From: Hedera helix
Taxonomy: Eukaryota; Streptophyta; Magnoliopsida; Apiales; Araliaceae
Direction: 5' to 3'
NCBI GenBank assembly: GCA_947179155.2
Contig: OX359278.1
Span: 12,917,879-12,981,878 of the forward strand
DNA: 64,000 nt
This document shows positions 48,175-59,277 of the stretch, one piece after another. Numbering within the stretch: the stretch's first letter is position 1; each line of letters begins with the position of its first letter. The position numbers were made by a program, and so were the translations under genes. Under the pieces are notes generated by a model that saw only the letters and a list, made by a program, of their open reading frames with translations, searched no databases and was not told where the DNA came from.

Positions 48175-49798
48175 ACAACCCGATACTTGATGATTGAAAT
48201 AACAAAAGAGATATAAATAATGAACAAAAGAAACAGGATAAACTATAACATTAGGATTTAACAAATTTTACTTTGTCCAGATTCAAATAATGTCCAAATT
48301 ATCAACATGGTGTAGAGAAAAAGGTGTTCAAGTCCAAGATCCACAGGGAAGAAGTTCAACGGTAAGGTTTATGGTACAAGGAATTAGTCAAAAATATTCA
48401 TAGTTCAAATAAATATCTACAGTTCAAAAGTTTAAGGTTCATAAGTTCACAGTTCAAATATGACGATGAAAATTTAATAAGAATGTTCTTGTCAAAGGGT
48501 ATTAAATGAAGTGCAAACTATTAAAGGAATATTAATGAATTATTAATTCAATAATTTTTACCGTTTAATAATATTAGAGGTACAAATAAGATATTTCCTT
48601 ACAATGATAAGTTTAAGTAATAGAAAATGAAAAAAAATAATACCACTTACCGTAATAAGTTTAAGAGTTTGAAAGAAAATGATATTCCTTACCTTATCTC
48701 GTGACTAAATACAGCTTTTATGAGATTGATCAACCTATATGTATATTCATAATTTAATTAGTAACTAACATATACCAATTTTATGTATATAAAATCATCA
48801 AAGTGACTATATAAATAAACTTCAAAATAATATTTAAAGTAAATAATTTTTCAAAGTAAAATCTTTCAAATGAAGTTTTTCAAAATAAATCTTTTAATAG
48901 AAGAGTCTTCTAAAGGAAGAGTTGTAAACTGATGTGTATGTGAGTGTTTATATAACTTTTATAAAAACATTTACTTGAAAAATATTCGTACCCTTTCAGA
49001 TCTTCAACGCTTAAGATAATTTAATACACTCAGGGAGACACTTATATTAAGAAATATCTAGAGAGTGAAAAGAATATTGAGTGAGGAATGTATGAAACTA
49101 CTTATGCTAAGCCCCCTATTTATAGCCAGAGCCTAACCAACTTTTCGACACACATGTTACACATTTTAATCTCATCTTTTAATCTGAACCATTCATCAAC
49201 CAACACACGTTTCATACTTTAATCTGCATCGTTCGTTGACTAACACGCATTTCACGCCTACACGTGTTACACATTTACACGCATTACACATTTACGTATG
49301 TTACACACTTACGCGTGTTACACACTTACACGTGTTACACACGTACACACGTTACACATTTTCATATTATTATTTTTAATTTAATATCTCAATTATTAAA
49401 CATACAATGTTTTTTAAATAATAAATTTGTCTAACTGTTTAATACCCATGACTACTACTGTAATAATTATTGGCCCAATAATGCAAGATGTTGTGCATTA
49501 TGACAATTATTGATTCAATAATATGAAATACTGTGTAATGTAAAATATTGTGTAATGACAATTATTGATTCAATAATATAAAATAATGTGTATTGACAAT
49601 TATTAGTTCAATAATATAAAATGCTATGTAATAACAATTATTGATGAAATACTGTGCAATAGCCACTTTATCGGTTCAATAATTTAAATATTGTGTAATA
49701 CCGCGTGATGCTATGAAATATCATGTGCTACTATAAAATATCGTGTGCTACAATAAAATACCATATTTTACCATACTTTTATCACTTGGTATTTTAAC
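48175..49798 (-). repeat. 3' LTR of gypsy 2, central piece
   Basis: Collinear with 60005-61620 of the 5' LTR. It contains the LTR promoter: a minus-strand TATAAATAG box at 49117-49124, with a repeat array rich in CACGTG/ACGTG at 49200-49350 upstream of it. Confidence 0.9.
49117..49350 (-). promoter_or_regulatory. LTR promoter with TATA box and G-box-containing repeat array
   Basis: The minus-strand TATA box (49117-49124) is preceded by about eight roughly 17-bp units of the type TTACACACTTACACGTG. These include two CACGTG G-boxes (49261-49266, 49329-49334) and several other ACGT or CGTG cores. The same arrangement is in the 5' LTR (TATA 60963-60970; G-boxes 61107-61112 and 61175-61180). G-boxes are bound by plant bZIP and bHLH factors. 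Any response is inferred. Confidence 0.6.
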
Positions 49799-50714
49799 TG
49801 TAACACCCCAAGATTTTGCAAGATTTCCAAATGAGGATTATGGTTAATTAAGTAAATGTTAACAATTAAAAGCTAGCGTTGAATGACTGAAAGTTGTAAG
49901 AGAAATTAAATATGAATTATTATTTAAGCAATGTGTTAGAAAGGACATATGTGATAAATTGAATATGTGTATATGTATATTTGATATGATAAGGAAAGAA
50001 AAGTCGAAAATGGAAGGAATGATGGAAGTAAGGAATGTGATTGCATGGATAAGCGTGAACAAATTTGATATATGTACATTTGTATTGAAGGAATCATGTA
50101 ACAGTTTGGTTTTAAATGTTAAACCTAAATCATAGAAAGGAATGTATGGTTTGTATATCCATATAGCTAATGAGCATGTATGTATTATTTAAGTAGAGAT
50201 TGTAATGAGGTAAAGTTTGTGTTGTATGGTAGGTTGAGTTTTAAATGTAATAAACTCATATGTATAGATTAGTTATAAGCAGACATGATGATATATGGTA
50301 TAGATATGATGAATGACTGTGTGTAAACAGAAATAGGTACAGAACAGGTACAAGTAAACAAGGCTATATGTATAAATAGTTCATGGCCAAATTTCAGTTA
50401 CGGGACATGTTAAATTATAATAATATATATGATTACGAAGTGAAATAAACTCGGTCCCAAATGATAAGTGTTGATCTAAATTCTAATGAAAGGTAAGTGA
50501 ACGTTCTGATCCTGAGACAGGTAAGAGATGTAAGTTAAATTAAGTTTAAATAATAAAAAAAAATGGACCGTATTATGGTCAACAGATTGGTTTCAAAAGT
50601 TAAAGGTTAATTTTAACGCACGAGATTCCAAGTTAATATGGTTTAAAGTTAATAATTATGATATCCAGAGATAAATGGCTAGAATTAAGGAAGGTGGGAT
50701 CTCGGGACGTCACA
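49799..50714 (+). repeat. LTR 1 of the three-LTR element
   Basis: TGTAACACCCC ... GGGACGTCACA, 916 bp. It is followed directly by the primer binding site (TTGGTATCAGAGC), complementary to the initiator tRNA-Met 3' end. Confidence 0.9.
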
Positions 50715-52169
50715 ATTGGTATCAGAGCAGTTGGGGTATAGACCTTAGGTAATAGTACCTTAGGCTATGACTTTTTTATGGAAGAAGGAAATAGTAAGGA
50801 AATGAACTCTAGATGAGTTGAATCAGTAAGAAATGAATTTTGGAAATTCAGGATCAAGAAATGATAATGATATCTTAAGATAAGATAATGAGAAACGATA
50901 AAGGATAAAAAACGATCAAAGATAAAAGAGACTTTTGGTGAGTCGTGCACAGTAAGATATGAATCGATAAAATTCATATCAGATTAAAGAAAAGCAAAAG
51001 AAAAGTTGAGTAAAGGAAAAAGCTGAGTAAAGGAAAGTAAGGAAATGCTAGGGTATGTGGGATTTTTCATTGAGGACTCATGGTAGTGGCCGAGTGTGCA
51101 CTTCCTCGGTATGGGAAGGGGATTTGTACTTGCTTAGCTTCCTATCGTGATAATCAGTGGAGATTCAGCGTCACGGTATCGGTTATGTATGTTGAGAAGG
51201 TAATTCTTTTCTTCTACATGTACCTGATATATAGGAAGTGAGAAAGATTATGTGAGAAGGACTAAGATTAGTTGCGTGTTCTGAAAACCCAAACGTATGG
51301 AAAGTTCGTGACTCATGATTATGTGGTGGAGCCCCTCAGCGAATGGGCAACGTTAGCCTGACTAGGACAAGCTCCTTAAACCATATGATTGTGGTAAGTT
51401 CCTGAGCCCAAATGCGTGGCAAGTTTGATGAACAGGGTTGGGTTAGAGTAGAGAGTCATAAGTTGAGAAATATAGTTCTCAGATATTGGTTAAGATTAGG
51501 GATTTATGAAGAGATAGAATTATAAGTAAATGATTGAATGAGTAAGGAAGGAAGTAAAGAAGAGATTATTAGGATTGAGTAGGCAATCCACTCTTCTAGC
51601 TATGCTAGACCATTCATGTTTTTAAAAATATGTTTATTCTCGCACGTTGGTGCAAAGAAAATGTTTTGTTCAAGTATTACAATGTGATTTTAAAAGTCCG
51701 TGATTCATAGGTCTATGTTAATTGATTTGGCTAGACCAAAGTTATTTGAAATTTCAAAATGTATTGTCTTCGGCACGAGTTTTGAGCCAATGATGGCATT
51801 CTCAGAGCATGGTAACAAAAGTATGAAAGTGAGAGTTTAACCACTGATACATCGTTACATATTGCAATGTGATGCAGTCATGGTAAAAATGAATTTTTGA
51901 AAAGTTCTAAGTTTTCAATATACGAACAATTTAATGATATGAGTCTATGTCATTTGTTTCGGCTAGACCCTTCTGTGTATGAAATGAGTAAATGTTTTTG
52001 GAATCCAGATAATGGATAAAGAAAATTGTTTTAAAGGCTGAGGTGAACAACCCTAAAAAGGGAATATGGTACAGGGGTTGGTTCACACGGTTCAACCCAA
52101 AGGAAAAGGAAAAATGTTGTGCACAACAAAAAGGGTACAATAGACTGATCACCTAGCGTACCAGTTGGA

Positions 52170-52345
52170 TATGGCAATCTTTGTGGTTGCTCCTATTCTT
52201 AACGAATATATGGTCTTATGACCTTTGGATATTTCAGTCCTTGTGACTGTTAATATTCTTAACGTTTTCATGGTTCAATGACCCTTGGGTATTGCAATTT
52301 TTGTGACTGTTAATATTCTTAACGTGTTCATTGGTCTTTAAGACC
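52170..52345 (+). repeat. ~56-bp internal tandem repeat
   Basis: Three diverged units, each with a TTGTGACTGTTAATATTCTTAACG-type core and a following TCATGGTTCAATGACCCTT-type segment. It lies near the 3' end of the internal region of the three-LTR element. Confidence 0.7.
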
Positions 52346-52655
52346 CCTTAGCAAATGCAAGAGTTATGTTTTGAAATCAAAAGTTGTATGAAAAGTTTTA
52401 TGGAAAAGCTATTCTTATTTATTAATACTGCTTCACAATTATTGAACAATTGTGAAGATTCTTGAAAGACATTCCAATCTTCTGGAATGAAAGTTAGAAC
52501 AGGGTAAGATGGGTAGAGAGATGAGAGAATGTAAAGGTTAGTTGAAAAGCTAGTTGAGATGAATTGAATGCAAAGAAAGTTATGTATGTTGCAAATGAGC
52601 ATGATATGAGTACACAGCAAATTTCGAGGACGAAATTTTTTGAAGGAGGGGTGAA

Positions 52656-53571
52656 TGTGACACCCCAAGATTTTGCAAGATTTCCAAATGAGGATTATGG
52701 TTAATTAAGTAAAGGTTAACAATTAAAACCTAGCGTTGAATAACTGAAAGTTGTAAGAGAAATTGAATATGAATTATTATTTAAGCAATGTGATAGAAAG
52801 GACATATGAGATAAATTGAATATGTGTATATGTATATTTGATATGATAAGGAAAGAAAAGTCGAAAATGGAAGGAATGATGGAAGTAAGGAATGTGATTG
52901 CATGGATAAGCGTGAACAAATTTGATATATGTGCATTTGTATTGAAGGAATCATGTAACAGTTTGGTTTTAAATGTTAAACCTAAATCATAGAAAGGAAT
53001 GTATGGTTTGTATATCCATATAGCTAATGAGCATGTATGTATTATTTAAGTAGAGATTGTAATGAGGTAAAGTTTGTGTTGTATGGTAGGTTGAGTTTTA
53101 AATGTAATAAACTCATATGTATAGATTAGTTATAAGCAGACATGATGATATATGGTATAGATATGATGAATGACTGTGTGTAAACAGAAATAGGTACAGA
53201 ACAGGTACAAGTAAACAAGGCTATATGTATAAATAGTTCATGGCCAAATTTCAGTTACGGGACATGTTAAATTATAATAATATATATGATTACGAAGTGA
53301 AATAAACTCGGTCCCAAATGATAAGTGTTGATCTAAATTCTAATGAAAGGTAAGTGAACGTTCTGATCCTGAGACAGGTAAGAGATGTAAGTTAAATTAA
53401 GTTTAAATAATAAAAAAAAATGGACCGTATTATGGTCAACAGATTGGTTTCAAAAGTTAAAGGTTAATTTTAACGCACGAGATTCCAAGTTAATATGGTT
53501 TAAAGTTAATAATTATGATATCCAAAGATAAATGGATAGAATTAAGGAAGGTGGGATCTCGGGACGTCACA
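52656..53571 (+). repeat. LTR 2 of the three-LTR element
   Basis: TGTGACACCCC ... GGGACGTCACA, 916 bp, nearly identical to LTR 1. It is followed by a second primer binding site (GTTGGTATCAGAGC). Confidence 0.9.
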
Positions 53572-53992
53572 GTTGGTATCAGAGCAGTTGGGGTATAGAC
53601 CTTAGGTAATAGTACCTTAGGCTATGACTTTTGTATGGAAGAAGGAAATAGTAAGGAAATGAACTCTAGATGAGTTGAATCAGTAAAAAATGAATTTTGG
53701 AAATTCAGGATCAAGAAATGATAATGATATCTTAAGATAAGATAATGAGAAACGATAAAGGATAAAAAACGATCAAAGATAAAAGAGACTTTTGGTGAGT
53801 CGTGCACAGTAAGATATGAATCGATAAAATTCATATCAGATTAAAGAAAAGCAAAAGAAAAGTTGAGTAAAGGAAAAAGCTGAGTAAAGGAAAGTGAGGA
53901 AATGCTAGGGTATGTGGGATTTTTCATTGAGGACTCATGGTAGTGGCTGAGTGTGCACTTCCTCGGTATGGGACGGGGATTTGTACTTCCTG

Positions 53993-54239
53993 AGTGTTGA
54001 TCTAAATTCTAATGAAAGGTAAGTGAACGTTCCGATCCTGAGACATGTAAGAGATGTAAGTTAAATTAAGTTTAAATATAAAAAAAAATGGACCGTATTA
54101 TGGTCAACAGATTGGTTTTAAAAGTTAAAGGTTAAGTTTAATGCACGAGATTCCAAGTTAATATGGTTTAAAGTTAATAATTATGATATCCAGAGATAAA
54201 TGGATAGAATTAAGGAAAGTGGGATCTCGGGGCGTCACA
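53993..54239 (+). repeat. Partial third LTR
   Basis: The last about 247 bp of the same LTR, joined in its middle (GTGTTGATCTAAATTC) to the truncated second internal segment. It ends GGGGCGTCACA at the right target duplication. Confidence 0.85.
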
Positions 54240-54527
54240 TTAACAGTTAAAAGTGATAATACCGTTGACCATTTTTATTTAGAAAGGCTATTGTTGTCGT
54301 TTTCTACACCCATAACTAAATATTTCGACGTCGTCGTACGAATATTCCCCGATAGTATAAATATTCCTCGACAGAACGAATATTCTCAGACCAATCGAAT
54401 ATTGTCTAACATAAATATTTTGCACATAACATCCTTAACTTTAATTTTTATTAATTTAACACTTTACTGTTAAGCATAAAATTATAAGAAAATTTGAAAT
54501 CTATTTATTAAAATTTGGGGTCCTACA
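54240..54527 (-). repeat. 3' LTR of gypsy 2, proximal piece
   Basis: Minus-strand start TGTAGGACCCC at 54527, next to the polypurine tract (54528-54540). Collinear with 61620-61934 of the 5' LTR. Confidence 0.88.
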
Positions 54528-54564
54528 TCCTCCCCTCCTAATGAAATTTCGTCCCCAAAATTTA

Positions 54565-54873
54565 CGTACCTGGCATTTCGAAGAGATCATGATACTTAGC
54601 TCTCATTTCAGATTCTAACTCCTACGTCATTCCCTCAGTATCTTGGTTTTTCCATAAAATCTTGACTTGAGGTATAATCTTTGAGTATAGGATCTGCTCT
54701 TTCCTATCCAAGATCTTGACAGGTACCTCCTCATACGTTAAATCTTCCGCTATCTCATCTGGCTCAAACTCAATAATGTGATTTGGGTCTTTCACATATT
54801 TACGTAACATAGATATGTGAAAAACGTTATGAATGCGGGACATATTTGGTGGTAGAGGTAGTCTGTAGTCCAC
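54565..54873 (-). pseudogene. Gypsy 2 integrase C-terminus with chromodomain
   Basis: Reads NVFHISMLRKYVKDP, then a chromodomain: VPVKILDRKEQIL, IPQVKILW and ...ELESEMRAKYHDLFE before the final stop. A TAG at 54622-54624 replaces the Trp of the expected T-W-E-L-E. A chromodomain after integrase defines the chromovirus branch of Ty3/gypsy, in which it is thought to steer integration to particular chromatin. Confidence 0.85.
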
Positions 54874-55194
54874 AGTTCTTATTCGGTCAAGGATTTTAAA
54901 TGGGCCAATAAATCGAGGATTGATCTTTCGTCTCTTTCCAAACCTTGTAATTCGTTTCCATGGAAAAACACGTAAGAATACATAATCTCCAACATTAAAA
55001 CTTTCGTCCTTTCGATCAAGATCAACATAACTCTTTTGTCATTCTTGTGCATCTTGTATTCGTCGTCTGATCATTTAAATCTTTTCTGTTGTTATGCGCA
55101 CTAGCTCAAGTCTCAACAATTTTGTTTCTCCCACCTCATTCCAACATACTGGAGAGTGACACTTTTGTCCATACAAAGCCTCAAATGGAGTCAT

Positions 55195-55950
55195 TCATAT
55201 ACTTGCTTGATAACTGTTGTTGTAGGAGAATTCATCCAATGGTAAATACTTGTCCCAACTTCCTTTAAAGTCTAGCACACAAAGTCTCAATAAATCTTTA
55301 AGAGTCTGAATTGTTCTTTCCGATTGTCCATCTCTTTGGGGATGATAAGTAGAACAAAATCGTAGTTCGGTGCCCATAGCTTTTTATAAACTGATCCAAA
55401 ATTGTGAAGTGAATCTAGAGTCCTAATCAGAAACTATGGATACTGGCATGCCATGCATTCTCACAATCTCACTTATATACATATTAGCTAGACACTCAAG
55501 TGAATAGTTTTCTCGTACAGACAAAAAATGCACAGACTTGGTCAATCTATCTACAATGACCCAAATCGCATCCAAGTCTTAAGAAATTTTGGGAAAACCC
55601 GTCACAAAATCCATATTGATATTTTCCCACTTCCATTCGGGAACATCAAGTGGTTGCAATGGACCCTTAGGCACTTGATGCTCCGCCTTGACACGTTAAA
55701 CACCTCGAGACAAACTCAACGATCTCTTTTTTCATATTGCTCCACCAAAATGTATGTCGAAGGTCACGATACATTTTGGTACTTCCATGATGAATTTCAA
55801 ACGGCATATTGTGTACTTTCATCATGATTTTATACTTCAATTCAGGGTTGTTAAGAATACAGAGTCGACAGTTGACTCGGAGTATCCTTTTCTCATCGAT
55901 TATTGCTTCTATTATAGCGCATTCTCGTATTTTTCTCATCATATTCAACA
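55195..55950 (-). pseudogene. Gypsy 2 integrase core and zinc-binding end
   Basis: Fragments in several frames: FWWSNMKKEIVEFVSRCLTCQ (HHCC zinc finger end, about 55690-55750) and FCSTYHPQRDGQSERTIQTL (55310-55370), which carries the catalytic Glu of the D,D(35)E core. The frame is broken between them. Confidence 0.85.
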
Positions 55951-56109
55951 GTTCTGGATCAGTAGCTTGAGCGACTTTGACTTTATGGATTAAAGTCGGT
56001 TCTACTCGTACGTGCGCGATCTTTATCTAGGTCCCTTTGTGTTGTAAGTATTACATTCGTATTTACATATGATCTTCTACTCAATGCATCAACTACCATG
56101 TTCGCCTTT

Positions 56110-56470
56110 CCTGGGTGGTACTAGATAGTGTGGTCATAATCCTTTAAAAGCTCAAGTCAACGTCGTTGTCGCATGTTGAGTTCCTTCTCAGTAAATAAAT
56201 ACTTGAGGCTTTTATGATCTGTAAAGATCTCTACCTTTTTTGCGTACAAGTAGTGTCTCCAGATCTTTAATATGAAAACAACCGCTGCTAACTCTAGATC
56301 ACGAGTAGGATACTTTTTCTCATAATCTTTGAGTTGTCTACAGGTGTAAGCTATAACTTTCATGTGTTGCATAAGAACGCATCCTAGACTACCCGAAGCA
56401 TCGATGTAGATAATAAATCCTCCTGATCCTGATGGTATAGTCAGAACAGGGGCTGAAAGGAGTCTCCCCT
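56110..56470 (-). pseudogene. Gypsy 2 RNase H
   Basis: Contains VIAYTCRQLKDYEKKYPTRD, IWRHYLYAKK and IFTDHKSLKYLFTEKELNMR, the conserved Ty3/gypsy RNase H core. Stops lie on both sides. Confidence 0.85.
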
Positions 56471-56474
56471 TGAG

Positions 56475-57414
56475 TTACTGAAAGCTTTTCTCGCATTCCT
56501 TACTCCATTCGAATTTTGTATTTTTTCGAGTCAGCTGAGTTAGTATAGTGGTAATTTGAAAAAAATCTTCTACAAATCTACGATAATAACTAGCTAGACC
56601 CAAAAAACTTTGTACTTCGGTCACTGTCTTAGGTTGCTTCCAGTTTAAAATTGCTTCAATCTTTGCGGGATCAATCGATATTCCTTGTTTAGAAATCATA
56701 TGCCCAAGAAATGTTACTTCCTCAAGCCAGAACTCACATTTCTTCAACTTTTTATATAACTTATTTTCACATAACTTTTGGAGTATCAATCACAAGTGAC
56801 GTTCATGATCCTCACGACTCTTAGAGTATATGAAAATGTCATCAATAAAGACAACCACAAAATGGTCTAAATATTCTTTGAATATTCAGTTCATCATGTC
56901 CATGAAGGCTGCAGAAGCATTAATTAGTCTAAAAGGCATGACTAAGAACTCGTAATGCCCATAGCGAGTTCTGAATACAGTCTTTGGAACGTCATCATCT
57001 TTAACCTTCAACTGATGATAACCAGATCGGAGATCAATCTTGGAAAAATACTGAGCACCTTGTAATTTATCAAACAAGTCATCAATTCGAGGTAACAGAT
57101 ACCTATTCTTGATAGTGACATGATTCAACTCTCGATAGTCAATGCACAATCTCATACTCTCATCCTTCTTCTTTACAAATAGGGGCACCTCAAAGTGATG
57201 TACTTGGTCGTATGAAACCAGTATCTAGGAGTTTCTGAAGTTGGACTTTCAACTTTTGAAGTTCTATGGGAGTCATTCGGTATGGGGCTTTAGAAATAGG
57301 TTTAGTACCAGGTTCAAAGTCAATACATAATTCAATTTCGTATTCTAGGGTTAGGCCAGAAAGTTCTTTGGGAAATACATCAGGGAATTCATTAACAATA
57401 GGAATATTGTTCAA
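56475..57414 (-). pseudogene. Gypsy 2 reverse transcriptase
   Basis: Blocks in order: YRMTPIELQKLKVQLQ, LFVKKKDESMRLCIDYRELN, FSKIDLRSGYHQLKV, TRYGHYEFLVMPF, the catalytic FIDDIFIYS, FLGHMISKQGI and SFLGLASYYRRFVEDF. The frame changes near 57189 and at stops near 56885 and 56790. Confidence 0.88.
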
Positions 57415-57416
57415 GT

Positions 57417-57900
57417 TTACCGAGTTTTTTTATTTAGATCAGTGATATGAGCTAGGAAGACTTGATATCCGTTTTTTAATAAACGAATGGTTTTATGACT
57501 AGAAATAACGGTTACGGATTTCAAATATTTGGTTGCTTGAATTTGCATGATAGGTTGGTCAGGAATATGAAAGCTAATGAGCTTATGGAAACAATCAATT
57601 TTAGTATGATGGGTAATTAACCAATCAATTCTTAAAATCACATCAAATTCATGCATTTTCAAAGAGATAAGGTCAATGGGTAGGGTAAGGTTATTGATTT
57701 GAACCAAGCAAGATTTATAAACAGTAGATGTAACGGCTATTTCCCCTAATGGAGTTTCAACACATAAGTCAAAACCTAAATTTTCAAGAATCAAATTTAA
57801 ACGTTGAGCACATACAGATGAGATAAAAGAGTGGGTAGAACCAGTATCTAATAGGGCATAAACTTTACAAGAGTTTATGAATAGCTTACTAGTTATTACC
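57417..57900 (-). pseudogene. Gypsy 2 aspartic protease
   Basis: Active-site motif LLDTGSTHSFIS near 57850, followed by GEIAVTSTVYKSCLV and the HEFDVILRIDWL box. A stop separates it from the RT segment. Confidence 0.85.
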
Positions 57901-58019
57901 TCATTTAGGTTTCATGCCTTCTGAGACGTTATAACAAACGCTTTCTCCTGAACTACAGATTTTTCCTTGTCCGTGCTAGCTTTTGGAGTCATCATCGTTG
58001 CTGAACTTGATTTTGTGGA

Positions 58020-59085
58020 AGGACAAAATTGAGCAATATAACATTCTTTCCCATAATTATAATAAGACTTAGATTGCTGAGTACAATTTGGGTTAATGTA
58101 ACCCTCCTGACCAAACTTGTATCATTTTATGGGTGGTCAATCTCCTCCCCTTAAAACTATTATCGGTGTTGATGATGGTGTTGGTGCCTTTTCGTGATCG
58201 TTGTGGGATCTCTTTCTCTTGAAATTATTCACATTTGTTTCTCCCCTTCTGTTATTTGGACCAAAATTACCACCGAAGTGGTTACTATTTTCGAAATGGT
58301 GATTATGTCGCCTCTATGGTTCTCGTTCTGATAATTATTTTCATTATTTCTTCCTATTGGTTCTTGATTGTAATATCTCATTTTCTTGGTCGACCCTTTG
58401 AGCCCTATCCACCACATCTGAATATAGACAAAGTTTGTGAGAGATGAGATGTCGGCGAATTTTTGGGTCGCAACCCTCATAAGAACATGCGAGCCATTCG
58501 GGCTTCATTGTCCACCAAATGAGGCGCGAATCTGGATAACTTCGCAAACTTGGCTTCGTATTGAGAAACAGTCATGTTCCCTTATTCTAGTTTAATAAAT
58601 TCTACCTATTTCATATGACGGACACTTTTTGGAAAATACTTTTCATTAAACAAATCCCGAAACTCCGTCCAAGACATCTAGAGTGCTGATTGATGGGTAC
58701 GCTTTATCGATTCCCACCAATGGTCTGCTTCTCCTCTTAGCATGAAGGTAGCAAAAAGAACTTTCTGATCATCAGTGCAGCGCAGAACATTAAATATCTT
58801 TGTCATCTGCTTCAGCCATGCCTCTGCCTTAAGTGGGTCCGGCTTCCCAAAAAATTTGGGTGGTCCCAACTCCTTAAACTGTTTCGCAGTGACCATCCTC
58901 GAATCACCAGCATTTCCACCGGTGGGAGTTCCCCTTACTTGATTTTGCATGAATTGCATAAAGTTTCTAAAAAAACCATCATAATTCATATGGCCACCTG
59001 CATTATTTCGTGAAGTTGCAGGAGAATTATTTGTAGCCTGCTAGTTTTCTGCGGCATAATTCATCCCTTGATTTTCAGATGTCAT
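58020..59085 (-). pseudogene. Gypsy 2 gag with degenerate zinc knuckle
   Basis: Opens at ATG 59085 and soon meets a TAG. The Retrotrans_gag core is clear: KFFGKPDPLKAEAWLKQM, FATFMLRGEADHWWESI, FRDLFNEKYFPKSVRHMK, TVSQYEAKFAKLSRFAPHLV. The zinc knuckle near 58025-58070 reads YNYGKECYIAQFCP, where C-x2-C-x4-H-x4-C is expected. The Cys-to-Tyr and His-to-Tyr changes are transitions. Confidence 0.8.
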
Positions 59086-59277
59086 TCTAAAATATGGTCA
59101 CAAAACAAAGGTTAGTTTAAACAAACTGACTTGTCACTTTTTGTCGCTTCATTCAAGCTAACTAGCTAAATTTAACTTAGGTAGGACACACTAGCAAATG
59201 ATTCTAATCGTCTCTCCCCTACTAGTTCTAAACCCAGATCTTCATGCAAGATCATATCCCTAAGCTCTGATACCAAC

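Larger units (their letters stand above)
49799..54239 (+). mobile_element. Young non-autonomous LTR element with three LTR copies (TSD TTAAC)
   Basis: 4441 bp flanked by TTAAC (49794-49798 and 54240-54244). Order: LTR 1 (49799-50714), primer binding site (TTGGTATCAGAGC from about 50716), internal region, a GAAGGAGGGGTGAA polypurine tract, LTR 2 (52656-53571), a second primer binding site and about 420 bp of internal sequence, then a partial third LTR (about 53993-54239). LTRs 1 and 2 are both 916 bp and differ at only about ten positions by eye. The internal region (about 1.9 kb) has no gag or pol motif, only the terminal AATTTCGAGGACGAAAT block, so mobility would need proteins supplied in trans. 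Confidence 0.85.

Noticed and set aside
50765..50977. Minus-strand frames repeated at 50765-50977 and 53622-53834, and 49859-50062 and 52716-52919
   Set aside because: They recur only because the LTR and internal segments of the three-LTR element are duplicated; no protein motif.
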